From: Nocardia mikamii NBRC 108933
Lineage (GTDB): Bacteria > Actinomycetota > Actinomycetes > Mycobacteriales > Mycobacteriaceae
Assembly (NCBI RefSeq): GCF_001613505.1
Contig: NZ_BDCM01000010.1
Coordinates: forward strand, 264,232 to 328,231
DNA: 64,000 nucleotides
Reading direction: 5' to 3'
Below the pieces are notes generated by a model. The model was not told the DNA's origin. It saw only the letters and a program-made list of their open reading frames with translations, and made no database searches. Positions 28,623 through 38,296 of this stretch are shown one piece after another (within the stretch, counting starts at the first letter, position 1; each line of letters begins with the position of its first letter). The translations under genes were made by a program, and so were the position numbers.

Positions 28623-30296
28623 GTGGGCACACATCGCAGCGCGGACGGATCACGGGGCGTCAGCAAAGGTTTGGTTATCACCGTGGTCGCAGTCCTGCTG
28701 CTGATCGCGGCGGTCGCGGGTTGGTTCTGGCTCAGCGATCGTTCGGCATCGGAGAACCGCAGCGCGGCCGGTCAGTGCATCGAGGGTCCGGTGACCCTCG
28801 CCGTCACCGTCGACCCCGATATCGCCGCTCCGGTGCGCGCCGCCGCCGACCGCTACAACGCCATGCACCCCCAGGTGCGTGACCACTGCGCGAAGGTGTC
28901 CATCACCGAACGCACCAGCGCCGCGATGGTGACCGGGCTCACCGCACCGAACTGGGACGCCAAGCTGGGCCCGCAACCCGCTCTCTGGATTCCGAGTTCT
29001 TCGCGCGCGGTCGAGCAGATGCGGGTGCCGGGACTGGTCCAGGGCACGCCGGCGTCGATCGCCGTCAGCCCGATCGCGGTGGCCGCCCCCGGCCCGCTGG
29101 CTCAGGCGATGGAGAAGGCCGACCTCAGCTGGTCTGATCTGGCGCGTCTGCAGCGCGGATCGCTCGGCGATATCGGCCTCGGCGGCTGGGGTCCGCTGCG
29201 GATGGCGATGCCCCCGGGTGACGATTCGCTGGCCGCCGCGGTGGCGGTCGGGTCGGCCGTCTCCGGCTCCGATCCGCTGACCGACGAGGCCGCCGCGTCC
29301 GGTCAGGTCGTCGCCGCCATCTCCGGATTGGCCGCCGCCGCACCGGAATCCGGCGACACCGCGTCCGCGCTGGCCGCGGTCGCCGATTCCGCACAGGGCC
29401 CCAGCTCCCCCATCCATGCGGTAGCAGTTACCGAGCAGCAAGCCAAGACGCGGCCGAGCGTCGCACTGTTCCATCCGACCGGCGCCGCGCCGGTCGCCGA
29501 TCACCCCGCGGCGATGCTCACCGGAAGCTGGGTGGACAAGACCCAGAACCTTGTCGCCGGCATGTTCGCCGACTACCTGCGCGCGCCCGACCAACAGAAA
29601 CTGTTCACCGACAACGGTTTCGGCGCGGCGGCCGCCACACCCGTCGCGGCGCCGGCGAAATCGGTTCTCGATCGCGTGCAGTCGGTCCTCGCCCACCCGG
29701 TGCTGGGCGTGCAGGCCACGATTCTCATCGACACCTCGGCGTCGATGGCCGCCAACGACGGCTCGATGTCGCGATTGAACAACGCGCTCGCCGCGGTGCA
29801 GTCGACCCTGGACACCATGCCTCCGGATTTCGGCGCCGGCGCCTGGATCTACGCCAACCAGCTGACCGACGGCAACCCCTACCGGATGGTCGCTCCCACC
29901 CAGGCCCTCACGTCGCAGCATCGCGCCGAATTGTCCACGGCCCTGGGCAATGTCACACTCGCCGGTTCGACTACCGACCGCACCTACCCCTCGCTCGAGG
30001 CCGCCTATCGCAGTGCGGTGAAGAACTACTCCTCGGGTAAGACGAACTCGGTTCTGCTCATCACCGGCGGCCCCAACGACAATTCCTCGGTGACCGGGGA
30101 TCAGCTGATCTCCGAAATCACCGGCGCCACCGACGCCGCGCATCCGGTGCGGGTGGACGTGATCGTCATCGGCGGCCAGGGCGCGCAGACCCTGCAGAAT
30201 CTGGCCCAGAAGACCGGCGGCACCTATACCAAGGTCACCACCTCCGACGACATGACCTTCGGCACCGCCGTCAACCACGCGCTGACCACGCCGTAG
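28623..30296 (+). CDS. Membrane-anchored substrate-binding/VWA domain protein (Rv1836c-like)
   Basis: From GTG 28623 the protein has 557 residues. It has one membrane helix (GLVITVVAVLLLIAAVAGWF, about residues 16-35), then an extracellular periplasmic-binding-like domain (VTLAVTVDPDIAAPVRAAAD onward), then a von Willebrand A domain from about residue 360 with the metal site motif DTSASMAAND and later ITGGPND. The gene order after glcB matches Rv1836c. VWA domains bind proteins through a bound cation; the partner is unknown. TACACT at 28609-28614 could be a -10 for a leaderless message. Confidence 0.85.
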   Translation: MGTHRSADGSRGVSKGLVITVVAVLLLIAAVAGWFWLSDRSASENRSAAGQCIEGPVTLAVTVDPDIAAPVRAAADRYNAMHPQVRDHCAKVSITERTSAAMVTGLTAPNWDAKLGPQPALWIPSSSRAVEQMRVPGLVQGTPASIAVSPIAVAAPGPLAQAMEKADLSWSDLARLQRGSLGDIGLGGWGPLRMAMPPGDDSLAAAVAVGSAVSGSDPLTDEAAASGQVVAAISGLAAAAPESGDTASALAAVADSAQGPSSPIHAVAVTEQQAKTRPSVALFHPTGAAPVADHPAAMLTGSWVDKTQNLVAGMFADYLRAPDQQKLFTDNGFGAAAATPVAAPAKSVLDRVQSVLAHPVLGVQATILIDTSASMAANDGSMSRLNNALAAVQSTLDTMPPDFGAGAWIYANQLTDGNPYRMVAPTQALTSQHRAELSTALGNVTLAGSTTDRTYPSLEAAYRSAVKNYSSGKTNSVLLITGGPNDNSSVTGDQLISEITGATDAAHPVRVDVIVIGGQGAQTLQNLAQKTGGTYTKVTTSDDMTFGTAVNHALTTP

Positions 30297-30324
30297 GGCT
30301 CCCGCGCGTCGAGTGCTTGCCACT

Positions 30325-30355
30325 CACTAGCGCTTGGGGGCGACAGCCGCTAGTG
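30325..30355. promoter_or_regulatory. Candidate operator before the HxlR gene
   Basis: CACTAGCG (30325-30332) and CGCTAGTG (30348-30355) form an 8-bp inverted repeat with a 15-base gap, followed by a further CTAGT. It lies 36 bases before the HxlR start, so autoregulation is likely. Confidence 0.5.
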
Positions 30356-30390
30356 CTAGTAGGATGCAAGCAGTTGACGATGGAGGTGCG

Positions 30391-30903
30391 GTGTCCGAAG
30401 TACAGCTGCCGGCGCAACAGCGGTCGGGCTGCCCGATCAACGCCGCCATCGAGGTGGTCGGCGATCGGTGGACGATGCTGGTCCTGCGCGACATCATGTT
30501 CGGCGACCGCCGCCATTTCCGGCAGCTGCAATCACAGTCGGAAGAGGGCATCGCCTCCAACATCCTCGCCGACCGGCTCAAAACCCTCGTCGACGCCGGA
30601 CTGCTGACCCGCGACGAGGTCCGCCGCGGTCAGCGTGCCACCTACAGCCTCACCGAACCCGCCATCCAGCTCGTTCCCGTCCTGGTCGCCCTGGCCTCCT
30701 GGGGGCTGCGACACCGTCCGACAACCCACGAACTGCGGGTCCGCGCGGAACTGCTCGAGGCGGGCGGCCCGGAGCTGTGGGCGGAATTCATGGACGAACT
30801 GCGCGAACGCCATCTCGGCATCGCACGCCGGGACACCGGCCGGCCGACCGCCACCGAACGCCTCGCCGAGGCGTACGCGCAGGCGGTCGCCGCCGGAAAG
30901 TAA
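30391..30903 (+). CDS. HxlR-family transcriptional regulator
   Basis: This 170-residue winged-helix protein has the HxlR signature RSGCPINAAIEVVGDRWTML with Cys14, followed by FRQLQSQSEEGIASNILADR, the recognition helix and wing. The single Cys near the N-terminus is typical and in some members senses redox or electrophiles. GTG 30391 has GGAGG four bases upstream; an in-frame ATG at 30364 is less likely. A 50-residue helical tail beyond the usual domain may form a dimer. It is convergent with gcvP. Confidence 0.88.
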   Translation: MSEVQLPAQQRSGCPINAAIEVVGDRWTMLVLRDIMFGDRRHFRQLQSQSEEGIASNILADRLKTLVDAGLLTRDEVRRGQRATYSLTEPAIQLVPVLVALASWGLRHRPTTHELRVRAELLEAGGPELWAEFMDELRERHLGIARRDTGRPTATERLAEAYAQAVAAGK

Positions 30904-30925
30904 CCGTCTGCGCTCGGGCCCGTAC

Positions 30926-33739
30926 TCAGTCGGTGTACGCCTCGAGCGGCGGGCACGAGCACACCAGGTTGCGGTCACCGAATGCTCCGTCGATACGCCG
31001 GACCGCGGGCCACACCTTGGCCCGGCCGGAGTGCACACCCAACGGGTAGACGGCGGTTTCCCGGCTGTACGGATAGTTCCAGTCGCCGACGAGGGCGGCG
31101 GCGGTATGCGGGGCCCCTCGCAGCGGGCTCTGCTCGACCGGCCACGTACCGGCGGCAACCTCGTCGATCTCGCCCTTGATCGCGATCATCGCGTCGGCGA
31201 AAGCATCGAGCTCGTCGAGGTTTTCGCTCTCGGTGGGCTCGACCATCAGCGTACCCGCCACCGGGAAGCTCATGGTCGGGGCATGGAATCCGTAGTCGGC
31301 CAGGCGTTTCGCCACATCGTCGACGGTCACGCCGGTGCGCTTGGTGATCTCGCGCAGATCCAGGATGCACTCGTGGGCGACCATGCCGTTCTCCCCGGTG
31401 TAGAGCACCGGGAAATGCGGATCCAGCCGTCGCGCAAGGTAATTGGCCGAGGCGATCGCGGTCAGGGTGGCCCGGCGCAGGCCGTCGGCGCCCATCATCC
31501 GGATATAGGCCCACGTGATCGGCAGGATCGAGGCCGACCCGTACCGCGCCGCGGACACCGCGTGCGAATCCGGCTGCAGCGGATCGCCCGGCAGGTACGG
31601 CGCCAGATGTTCGCGCACCGCGACCGGCCCGACACCGGGACCGCCACCGCCGTGCGGAATGCAGAAGGTCTTGTGCAGGTTCAGATGCGAGACATCACCG
31701 CCGAAGCGTCCCGGACGGGCAAGTCCCACAAGGGCATTCAGGTTCGCCCCATCGACGTACACCTGTCCGCCCGCATCGTGCACGAGCGCGCACAACTCGG
31801 CCACCTCGTGCTCGTACACGCCATGGGTGGACGGGTAGGTGATCATGATGCAGGCCAGCCGGTCGGCATGATCGGCGATCTTGGCTCGCAGATCGTCCAG
31901 ATCGACGTCGCCGTTGTCCCGGCATTTCACGACTTCCACCCGCAGTCCGGCCATGGCCGCCGACGCGGCGTTGGTGCCGTGCGCGCTGGAGGGAATCAGG
32001 CAGGTGTCGCGGTGGGTGTCGCCACGGTCGAGGTGATATCGGCGGATCGCGAGCAATCCCGCGTACTCCCCCTGACTGCCGGCGTTGGGCTGCAGACTCA
32101 CCCGGTCGTAACCGGTCACCGCGGCCAGCCAGTGCTCCAGGTCCTCGATCACGCGCAGCATCCCGGGCGCGTCCTCCACCGGCGCGTAGGGATGCAGCCG
32201 CGCGAAACCGGGCCAGGTGATGGGCTCCATCTCGGCGGTGGCGTTGAGCTTCATGGTGCACGAACCGAGCGGAATCATGCTGCGGTCCAAGGCGATATCC
32301 TTGTCCGACAGCTGCCGCAGATACCGCAACATCGCTGTTTCGGTGTGATAGCGGGTGAACGCCGGATGGGTCAGATAGGCCGAGCTCCGCGTCTCGATCG
32401 AGGGCAGCGCGGCCGTCTCCGGCACCCCGTCGGCGCCGAAGCACTCCAGCACGATCGCGACCTGGGCCTCGGTCGTCGCCTCGTCGCAGGCCACCGAGAC
32501 GTGATCGGCGTCGACCAGGCGCAGATTGATCCCGCGGCCCTTCGCCTTGGCGACCACGGCCTCGGCGCCGCCGGGCACCGACACCAGCACGGTGTCGAAG
32601 AAGCGTTCGTGCACGACCGCGTCGCCGAGCCCGGTGGCGAGCCGTTCGGCATGACCGTGCACCCGCCGCGCGATCGCCCGCAGTCCGTCGGCGCCGTGAT
32701 AAGAGGCGTACATCGCGGCCACGATCGCCAGCAGCACCTGCGCGGTGCAGATGTTCGAGGTCGCCTTCTCACGGCGAATGTGCTGTTCGCGGGTCTGCAG
32801 CGCGAGCCGGTGGGCGCGGTCGCCGTCGGCGTCCACCGAAACGCCGACCAGGCGGCCGGGCAGTTGCCGCGCGTGCGCTGTGCGCACCGCGAGATATCCG
32901 GCGTGCGGACCGCCGAACCCGAGCGGGACACCGAATCGCTGCGTAGTGCCGAAGCACACGTCGGCGCCCTGCTCGCCCGGCGGGGTGATCAGCGTCAGCG
33001 CCAGCAGATCGGCGCCGACCGCGACCAGCGCACCCCGATCGTGCGCCGCGGCGATCACCGCGGCCGGGTCCGCGATGCGTCCGGAGGCGCCCGGCGTCTG
33101 CACGACGACGCCGAAGAAGTCGCCCTCGGGCAGTTCGCCGGAACTCAGATCCGCCTCGACCAGCGTGATGCCGAGCGGTTCGGCCCGGGTGGTCAGCACG
33201 GTGCGGGTCTGCGGGAAGAGGTCGGCATCGATGAGCAGACGCTGGGAGGTGCTCTTGCGATTGGCGCGCTGCAACAGCGTCATCGCCTCGGCGGCAGCGG
33301 TCGCCTCGTCCAGCATGGAGGCGTTGGCTACCTCCATCCCGGTCAGATCGGAGACCATGGTCTGGAAGTTCAGCAGCGCCTCGAGCCGGCCCTGGCTGAT
33401 CTCGGGCTGATACGGCGTGTAGGCGGTGTACCAGGCGGGGTTTTCCAGCAGGTTGCGGACCAACACCGGCGGGGTCAGGGTGTCGTAGTAACCGAGGCCG
33501 ATCATCGACGTGGCGACGGTGTTCGAATGCGCCAGCGCCGCAAGCTCGGTGAGTGCGTCGTGTTCGGACACTGCGGCCGGCAGCACGTCGAGGCCGGTCT
33601 CGCCGGCGGCGTCCGAAATGCTGGCGGGAACGGCGCGTGCCGCGAGTTCGTCCATCGACCCGATGCCGACAGTATCGAGGATCCGATCGAGTTCGGTGGT
33701 GTCGGGTCCGATGTGGCGGTCGGCGAAACTATGGGTCAC
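30926..33739 (-). CDS. gcvP: Glycine dehydrogenase (decarboxylating), P-protein
   Basis: The 937-residue P-protein decarboxylates glycine with PLP and passes aminomethyl to GcvH. It starts from GTG 33739 ([13 protein letters not shown]), matching the family N-terminus. Landmarks are [20 protein letters not shown] and [20 protein letters not shown] in the first half, and the PLP lysine in [16 protein letters not shown] at about Lys690. A tandem glycine riboswitch lies in the leader. GcvH is seven kilobases away on the same strand; GcvT and Lpd are not in the window. Confidence 0.97.
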   Translation of the reverse strand: MTHSFADRHIGPDTTELDRILDTVGIGSMDELAARAVPASISDAAGETGLDVLPAAVSEHDALTELAALAHSNTVATSMIGLGYYDTLTPPVLVRNLLENPAWYTAYTPYQPEISQGRLEALLNFQTMVSDLTGMEVANASMLDEATAAAEAMTLLQRANRKSTSQRLLIDADLFPQTRTVLTTRAEPLGITLVEADLSSGELPEGDFFGVVVQTPGASGRIADPAAVIAAAHDRGALVAVGADLLALTLITPPGEQGADVCFGTTQRFGVPLGFGGPHAGYLAVRTAHARQLPGRLVGVSVDADGDRAHRLALQTREQHIRREKATSNICTAQVLLAIVAAMYASYHGADGLRAIARRVHGHAERLATGLGDAVVHERFFDTVLVSVPGGAEAVVAKAKGRGINLRLVDADHVSVACDEATTEAQVAIVLECFGADGVPETAALPSIETRSSAYLTHPAFTRYHTETAMLRYLRQLSDKDIALDRSMIPLGSCTMKLNATAEMEPITWPGFARLHPYAPVEDAPGMLRVIEDLEHWLAAVTGYDRVSLQPNAGSQGEYAGLLAIRRYHLDRGDTHRDTCLIPSSAHGTNAASAAMAGLRVEVVKCRDNGDVDLDDLRAKIADHADRLACIMITYPSTHGVYEHEVAELCALVHDAGGQVYVDGANLNALVGLARPGRFGGDVSHLNLHKTFCIPHGGGGPGVGPVAVREHLAPYLPGDPLQPDSHAVSAARYGSASILPITWAYIRMMGADGLRRATLTAIASANYLARRLDPHFPVLYTGENGMVAHECILDLREITKRTGVTVDDVAKRLADYGFHAPTMSFPVAGTLMVEPTESENLDELDAFADAMIAIKGEIDEVAAGTWPVEQSPLRGAPHTAAALVGDWNYPYSRETAVYPLGVHSGRAKVWPAVRRIDGAFGDRNLVCSCPPLEAYTD

Positions 33740-33804
33740 GGCAGCTCCAAGGCTCGGGCGGGTCGACCGGCACCCAGGGGTGCCACCATCGACGACTGTC
33801 GGCC

Positions 33805-34000
33805 CTCCCCCTCTGTCGTGGCGCCTGAGAGATTCGGGGTCGCGCGCGATCCCTTTCCCCATGGGCGGGCGGCCCGCATTGTGTGCGGCCGCCGCTTTCC
33901 AGAGGCGTCGAACTCCGTACGGTCCTGATGCCTGAGAGATTGACGGGGAGGTGCTGCTCCTTCGGCGTCCGGGACGAACCCGGAACTCTCCCGCACGGCG
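33805..34000 (-). promoter_or_regulatory. Tandem glycine riboswitch upstream of gcvP
   Basis: Read leftwards, the first aptamer has GCGGGAGAGTTCCGGG, then GACGCCGAAGGAGCA and ATCTCTCAGGCAT (about 33995-33928). The second repeats AATCTCTCAGGCGCC near 33838-33820, after GGGGAAAGGGATC and a GGCGGCCGC stem. These are the conserved blocks of glycine aptamers in the usual two-domain arrangement. Glycine binding would be expected to switch on gcvP. The second aptamer is less canonical in its central block. Confidence 0.85.
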
Positions 34001-34095
34001 GCGACGCACCCTCAGTCTAAGCGGTGCGCGGTAAACGCCATGTTTCCGACCCAGCTCAGCGCGCAGTCGGCTCCGTCACATCCGACGAGCGACGA

Positions 34096-34686
34096 TTATC
34101 CCGTCTTGCGGTTCTCGCGCGCCTTGCGGCGATAGGCGAGTTCGTCCTCGGGCCGGTCGCTCGCCTCGTGGGTTTCGGCGCGTTCGGCCGGGAAGTTGGC
34201 GATCGCGCCGGTCAGCTCGCGCATGGCTCCGCTGACGGCGATGCCGAAGACGCCCTGCCCGCCCTGCAGTAAATCGACGACCTCTTCCGGCGAGGAACAT
34301 TCGTAGACGGTGGTGCCGTCGGAGAACAGCGTGATCCCAGCCAGATCCTCGACCCCGCGGCTGCGCAGATGATCGACGGCGATGCGGATGTTCTGCAGTG
34401 AGATACCGGCGTCGAGCAGCCGCTTCACGATCTTGAGGACCAGGATGTCCTTGAAGGAGTACAGACGCTGGCTGCCGGAACCGGTGGCGCTGCGGATCGA
34501 GGGGACGACGAGCCCGGTGCGGGCCCAGTAGTCGAGCTGCCGGTAGGTGATACCGGCCACCTGGCATGCGCTGGGAACGCGGTAACCGACCAGCTCGTCG
34601 GGCACCGTGTCGTCAGGGAACAGCCCTGGCTGCACGACCGCGGTGGGCCGCGGGTCGGGTGCTGGTTGCTGCGGTCGGTCTCCCAC
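34096..34686 (-). CDS. MerR-family regulator (Rv1830-like)
   Basis: The 196-residue protein has a MerR DNA-binding domain at about residues 35-105: YRVPSACQVAGITYRQLDYW and ARTGLVVPSIRSATGSGSQR, then LLDAGISLQNIRIAVDHLR. A C-terminal part (GVFGIAVSGAMRELTGAIAN) is conserved in the mycobacterial orthologue. There are no metal-binding cysteines, so it is not a metal sensor. The GTG start has GGGAG upstream. It lies between gcvP and the DUF151 gene in the same order as in M. tuberculosis. Confidence 0.88.
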   Translation of the reverse strand: MGDRPQQPAPDPRPTAVVQPGLFPDDTVPDELVGYRVPSACQVAGITYRQLDYWARTGLVVPSIRSATGSGSQRLYSFKDILVLKIVKRLLDAGISLQNIRIAVDHLRSRGVEDLAGITLFSDGTTVYECSSPEEVVDLLQGGQGVFGIAVSGAMRELTGAIANFPAERAETHEASDRPEDELAYRRKARENRKTG

Positions 34687-34891
34687 TGCTACTCCCTCAC
34701 TGCATCGCCGAAGAAGAACAACGGCCTAAATGTCGAGGCTACTCTGTCGATTGTCTCGGCAGCACGGGCATGGAGCCAAACTCCGCGTGCGGCGTGTTTC
34801 TCACCCTCTACGTGAGGTATAGAGCACAATCCACGATCATCTCGCCGTCGCACGCGGTCGCCGATGATCCAGCCGGACGCTTCCGAACAGC

Positions 34892-35365
34892 TCAGCTGTC
34901 GGTGGCCTTGAAATCGTCCGGTGACACCGACTCGAGGAACTCCTTGAACTTCTCCACCTCGTCCTCGCGTTCGTCGGGCATCACCAGCCCGGCTTCCTCG
35001 AGGACCGGCTCCTCCGCGTAGATCGGGCAACCGACCCGCAAGGCGATAGCTATCGAATCCGACGGACGTGCGGAGATCCGCACGTCGTTGTCGAAGACGA
35101 GGTCGGCGTAGAAGGTTCCCTCCTGCAAATCCACGATGCGCACCTCTTTCAAGGTGTGGCCGAGATCGTGGATCAAGATCTTGATCAGGTCGTGGGTCAG
35201 GGGCCGGATCGGGGTCACCCCCTCCTGCTCGAGCACGATGGCGGTCGCCTCGGCCTGACCGATCCAAATGGGCAGATAACGGTCGCCCGACTCTTCACGC
35301 AGCAGCAACACGGGCTGGTTCTGGGGCTGCTCGACCCGGATGCCGATCACACGCATTTCACTCAT
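34892..35365 (-). CDS. Bifunctional nuclease-family (DUF151) protein, Rv1829-like
   Basis: The 157-residue protein matches the DUF151/bifunctional nuclease domain: LLLREESGDRYLPIWIGQAE, HDLIKILIHDLGHTLKEVRI, and SARPSDSIAIALRVGCPIYA. Plant members have RNase and DNase activity; the bacterial role is not settled. The C-terminal DEREDEVEKFKEFLESVSPD is a typical acidic tail. It sits in the conserved garA/ftsR neighbourhood. Confidence 0.9.
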   Translation of the reverse strand: MSEMRVIGIRVEQPQNQPVLLLREESGDRYLPIWIGQAEATAIVLEQEGVTPIRPLTHDLIKILIHDLGHTLKEVRIVDLQEGTFYADLVFDNDVRISARPSDSIAIALRVGCPIYAEEPVLEEAGLVMPDEREDEVEKFKEFLESVSPDDFKATDS

Positions 35366-35444
35366 CGCACTGGCCTCCCATACTCGCCGGCCGCCCGCAC
35401 GAGCCCAGCTGGGCAGGCCGTATCACCGAGTCTAGGCGAAGAAT

Positions 35445-36251
35445 TCAGCCGCCGAGGGAAGCCCGCACCGACGTCTTCACCAAGCTGGTATGCAGCGTCA
35501 GCGACAGCGCCGCCAACTCGCGTACCGTCTCCTCCGCGCGGGCCCGGGCATCGGCGTCGCGACTCTTGGCTATCGGCGCGGCGATCTGGGCGATCATCGC
35601 CGCCTCCCGGTCCGCTGCCAGCTTGAACGCCCGCAGATGCCGTGCCTCCAAACCGAATTCGCTCATCGCCTGGGCGGTGCGAGCCAAGGTGACGGCCTCG
35701 GCGTCGAAGAATCCCGCAGCGCCGGGCGTGATGAGCCCGGCGCGAATCAGTTCGGTGAGAAATTTCTCATCTATCCCGGCCTGCTCCAGCAGATCGGCAC
35801 GCGTGACGCGTATTTCGTGATCGAGGCGCAATTCGTCCGGCGACACCTCACCGGGCACCACGCCCAGCCGCCGGGGCGCCGCGGAGGCCCCCACCGTGCG
35901 GGTGGACTCGGGCGCACGCCCCGAGCCGTCCACACCGGCGCCGTCGGCCCGGGCCCGCGCTTCGCGCACACCCAGGGTCGCCGCGCCACGGTCGATCGCT
36001 TCGAGTTGCTCCTTGATCACCTTCAACGGCAGATACTGATCCCGCTGCGCGGTCAGCACGAACTTCAGCCGCTCGACATCGGCGACCGAGAATCTGCGAT
36101 ATCCCGAAGGCGTGCGCTCCGGGCGGATCAGCCCCTCCGATTCGAGGAAGCGGATCTTGGAAATGGTGATGTCCGGAAAATCCGGACGCAGCAGGTCCAG
36201 CACGGAGCCGATCGACATTCCTCCGCGTGTCCATTGCGCTGCGCCAGTCAT
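35445..36251 (-). CDS. ftsR: FtsR-type MerR regulator (Rv1828-like)
   Basis: The 268-residue protein has an N-terminal MerR winged helix (SIGSVLDLLRPDFPDITISK, FLESEGLIRPERTPSGYRRF) and, unusually for MerR, a second helical module (RVTRADLLEQAGIDEKFLTE, FFDAEAVTLARTAQAMSEFG). Corynebacterium glutamicum FtsR, with the same layout and the same neighbour odhI/garA, activates ftsZ; this is the likely role. The linker of about 40 residues between modules is low-complexity. It starts 22 bases after the garA stop and is probably co-transcribed. Confidence 0.88.
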   Translation of the reverse strand: MTGAAQWTRGGMSIGSVLDLLRPDFPDITISKIRFLESEGLIRPERTPSGYRRFSVADVERLKFVLTAQRDQYLPLKVIKEQLEAIDRGAATLGVREARARADGAGVDGSGRAPESTRTVGASAAPRRLGVVPGEVSPDELRLDHEIRVTRADLLEQAGIDEKFLTELIRAGLITPGAAGFFDAEAVTLARTAQAMSEFGLEARHLRAFKLAADREAAMIAQIAAPIAKSRDADARARAEETVRELAALSLTLHTSLVKTSVRASLGG

Positions 36252-36272
36252 CAGTGGAATCCGCCTCGGCCG

Positions 36273-36743
36273 TTATGCGCTCGGCTCGTTGACCTGCGGC
36301 CGCGGTCCGGTCAGGAAGACCAGCCGGAACTTGCCGATCTGCACCTCGTCACCGTTCTGCAGCTCCGAGGAATCCACCGGCTCGCGATTGACGTAGGTGC
36401 CGTTCAGGCTGCCCACGTCGACGACCTGGAAGGTGTCCTCGTCCTGCCGGAACTCCGCGTGCCGACGGGACACGGTGACATCGTCGAGAAAGATGTCGCT
36501 GTCGGGGTGACGGCCCGCCGACGTGGTGGGCTGATCCAACAGGAACCGCGACCCCGCGTTGGGACCGCGCTTGACCACCAGCAGGGCGGCACCCGCGGGC
36601 AGCCCCTCGACCCCTTGCACCGGCTGCTCGCCGGTCTGCTCACCGGAGCGCGACGCGTCGACCTCGTTGAGGAAGTCAGCGCGGAACACCGAAGTCGTTT
36701 CGGCCGCGCTCTCCCCGTATCCCGGGTCTTTGTTCTCGCTCAC
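36273..36743 (-). CDS. garA: FHA-domain glycogen accumulation/TCA regulator GarA (OdhI)
   Basis: The 156-residue protein has an N-terminal ETTSVFRADFL motif with the twin threonines at 16-17, the sites phosphorylated by PknG and PknB in mycobacteria, and an FHA domain (SAGRHPDSDIFLDDVTVSRR, VVDVGSLNGTYVNRE). Unphosphorylated GarA inhibits 2-oxoglutarate dehydrogenase and NAD-glutamate dehydrogenase and activates glutamate synthase; phosphorylation makes the FHA domain bind its own tail and turns it off. The GTG at 36743 is fixed by GAGGAGGAGA upstream. Confidence 0.96.
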   Translation of the reverse strand: MSENKDPGYGESAAETTSVFRADFLNEVDASRSGEQTGEQPVQGVEGLPAGAALLVVKRGPNAGSRFLLDQPTTSAGRHPDSDIFLDDVTVSRRHAEFRQDEDTFQVVDVGSLNGTYVNREPVDSSELQNGDEVQIGKFRLVFLTGPRPQVNEPSA

Positions 36744-36963
36744 CCTTGCTCTCCTCCTCGAACCGATTTTCCGTACCGGTATCCGGCGCCAATTCCGAGC
36801 GCACTGCCCTCGACCGTCGCCACCCATCGCGACCGGCTGTCGCGCTGTCAGGTGTCACCGGCAAATTCCGGCAGAGTTCCCGGCACCGGCCGCCGGCACA
36901 TCTGTTGGCATTGACCGTACCCTGCTGGGCCGCACCCGTGCAGGTAGAACTGGGAAGGCTGAC

Positions 36964-37362
36964 TCAGCCCTCGATAACTCCTTGGTAACCTGCGGCATCG
37001 AGCAATGCGCCGAGGGCGGTCTCGAGCGCCTCGGCGTCGTCGATCTGCAGCTCGAACATCCACCCGTCACCGTAGGGATCGGTGTTCAACGACTCCGGCT
37101 CGGAGTCGAGATCCTCGTTGGCCGCAACGACTTTCGCGTTCAGCGGGGCATAGATCTCCGAGACGCTCTTGGTCGATTCGACCTCGGCGATCGCCTCGCC
37201 GGCAGACACTACGGTGTCGACCGCCGGCAGCTGCACGAACACCACATCACCGAGCTGCGACTGCGCGTAGTCGGTGATACCGACCCGGACACGATTCGGC
37301 GCGATCCGCTGCACCCATTCGTGTTCCTCGGTGTAGCGAAGGTCCTCGGGAAGGTTGGTCAC
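36964..37362 (-). CDS. gcvH: Glycine cleavage system H protein
   Basis: The 132-residue lipoyl carrier accepts aminomethyl from GcvP. The lipoylation site is Lys65 in VESTKSVSEIYAP, framed by LGDVVFVQLPAVDT and LNTDPYGDGWMFELQI. The length is typical. In mycobacteria the Rv1823-Rv1825 genes lie between it and the pgsA-like gene; here only 101 bases separate them. No glycine riboswitch is seen in front of gcvH itself. Confidence 0.97.
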   Translation of the reverse strand: MTNLPEDLRYTEEHEWVQRIAPNRVRVGITDYAQSQLGDVVFVQLPAVDTVVSAGEAIAEVESTKSVSEIYAPLNAKVVAANEDLDSEPESLNTDPYGDGWMFELQIDDAEALETALGALLDAAGYQGVIEG

Positions 37363-37463
37363 AGGCTGATTCCTCTCACGGGGCGTCCTTTCACGGGCGT
37401 CGGCCGACCGGCGTTCGGCACAACTCTATCGACCCGGGCCGACACGGCCGATCGCCACACCCG

Positions 37464-38132
37464 CTACGAAGTTGCTCGCGGCGCAACAGGTATGGTTCGT
37501 GCGACCGCGAAGGCCTTGCGCAGATACAGCAGACCCGTCCACACGTAGACCGCGGTCCCCCACCACAGCAGCGCCCAGCCGAACGCCCGGCCGAAACCGG
37601 CCGCCGCCCAATCCATCTGGCCGGCCAGCAGCCACGGCAGCGCCGACATCAGCGCGAAAGTGGCGGCCTTGCCGAGGTAGATGACCTCCGGCGGATCGAG
37701 GTTGCGGCGGCGATAGATCGGTAGCGTCGCGCTCAAAATCAGGTCGCGTCCGATCAGCACGACCACGAACGGCCACGGCAGGATTCCGCGCACCAGCAGA
37801 CCGAGCACGGTGGCGATGAGATACAACCGGTCCACCAGCGGGTCCAGCAGGGCGCCCAGCCGCGAGTACTGGTCGAGCAGCCGGGCCAGTTTGCCGTCGA
37901 GGTAGTCGGTGACGCCGCTGGCGACCAGGAGCGCGAACGCCCAGCCGTCGGCATGCAGGACCAGCAACAGCCACAGGAAGACCGGTACGCCGATCAGCCG
38001 CAACACGCTCAGCACGTTCGGCACGGTGAGAATGCGGTCGGTCTCCGTGCCGCCCGCGGGTTCGCGCGCGGGCTCCGAACGGTCGGAGGCCTGATGGTCG
38101 GGGCCGGACCCGCCGGCCGGTCGGTTGCTCAC
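37464..38132 (-). CDS. CDP-alcohol phosphatidyltransferase (PgsA2-like)
   Basis: The 222-residue membrane enzyme carries the family motif DYLDGKLARLLDQYSRLG, continuing ALLDPLVD, which holds the Mg2+-coordinating aspartates. About five helices follow the 35-residue polar N-terminus. Such enzymes transfer phosphatidyl from CDP-diacylglycerol to an alcohol; position matches Rv1822 (pgsA2), whose acceptor is not firmly known. The GTG start at 38132 follows AAGCAACAGGC with no strong ribosome site. Confidence 0.9.
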   Translation of the reverse strand: MSNRPAGGSGPDHQASDRSEPAREPAGGTETDRILTVPNVLSVLRLIGVPVFLWLLLVLHADGWAFALLVASGVTDYLDGKLARLLDQYSRLGALLDPLVDRLYLIATVLGLLVRGILPWPFVVVLIGRDLILSATLPIYRRRNLDPPEVIYLGKAATFALMSALPWLLAGQMDWAAAGFGRAFGWALLWWGTAVYVWTGLLYLRKAFAVARTIPVAPRATS

Positions 38133-38245
38133 GCCTGTTGCTTACCCGAACCGATCGCGCCGCGCCATTCGGGCACGCCGCGACGGGTGCGGCGGCACGA
38201 TAGGTTTATCAGTCGCATCCGGCCGGGTGGCACACTAGCGAGTGA

Positions 38246-38274
38246 CACAATGAGTCGTAAATCGTTTCATTGTG
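38246..38274. promoter_or_regulatory. Inverted repeat upstream of GMC oxidoreductase
   Basis: CACAATGA (38246-38253) and TCATTGTG (38267-38274) form a perfect 8-bp inverted repeat with a 13-base gap, ending 22 bases before the oxidoreductase start. It looks like the operator of a dimeric repressor not encoded nearby. Confidence 0.6.
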
Positions 38275-38296
38275 AATGCGGTGACGAGAGGAAGAC

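Noticed and set aside
30635..33928. A plus-strand frame of 1097 codons opposite gcvP
   Set aside because: Low-complexity composition, and the minus strand encodes the complete P-protein.
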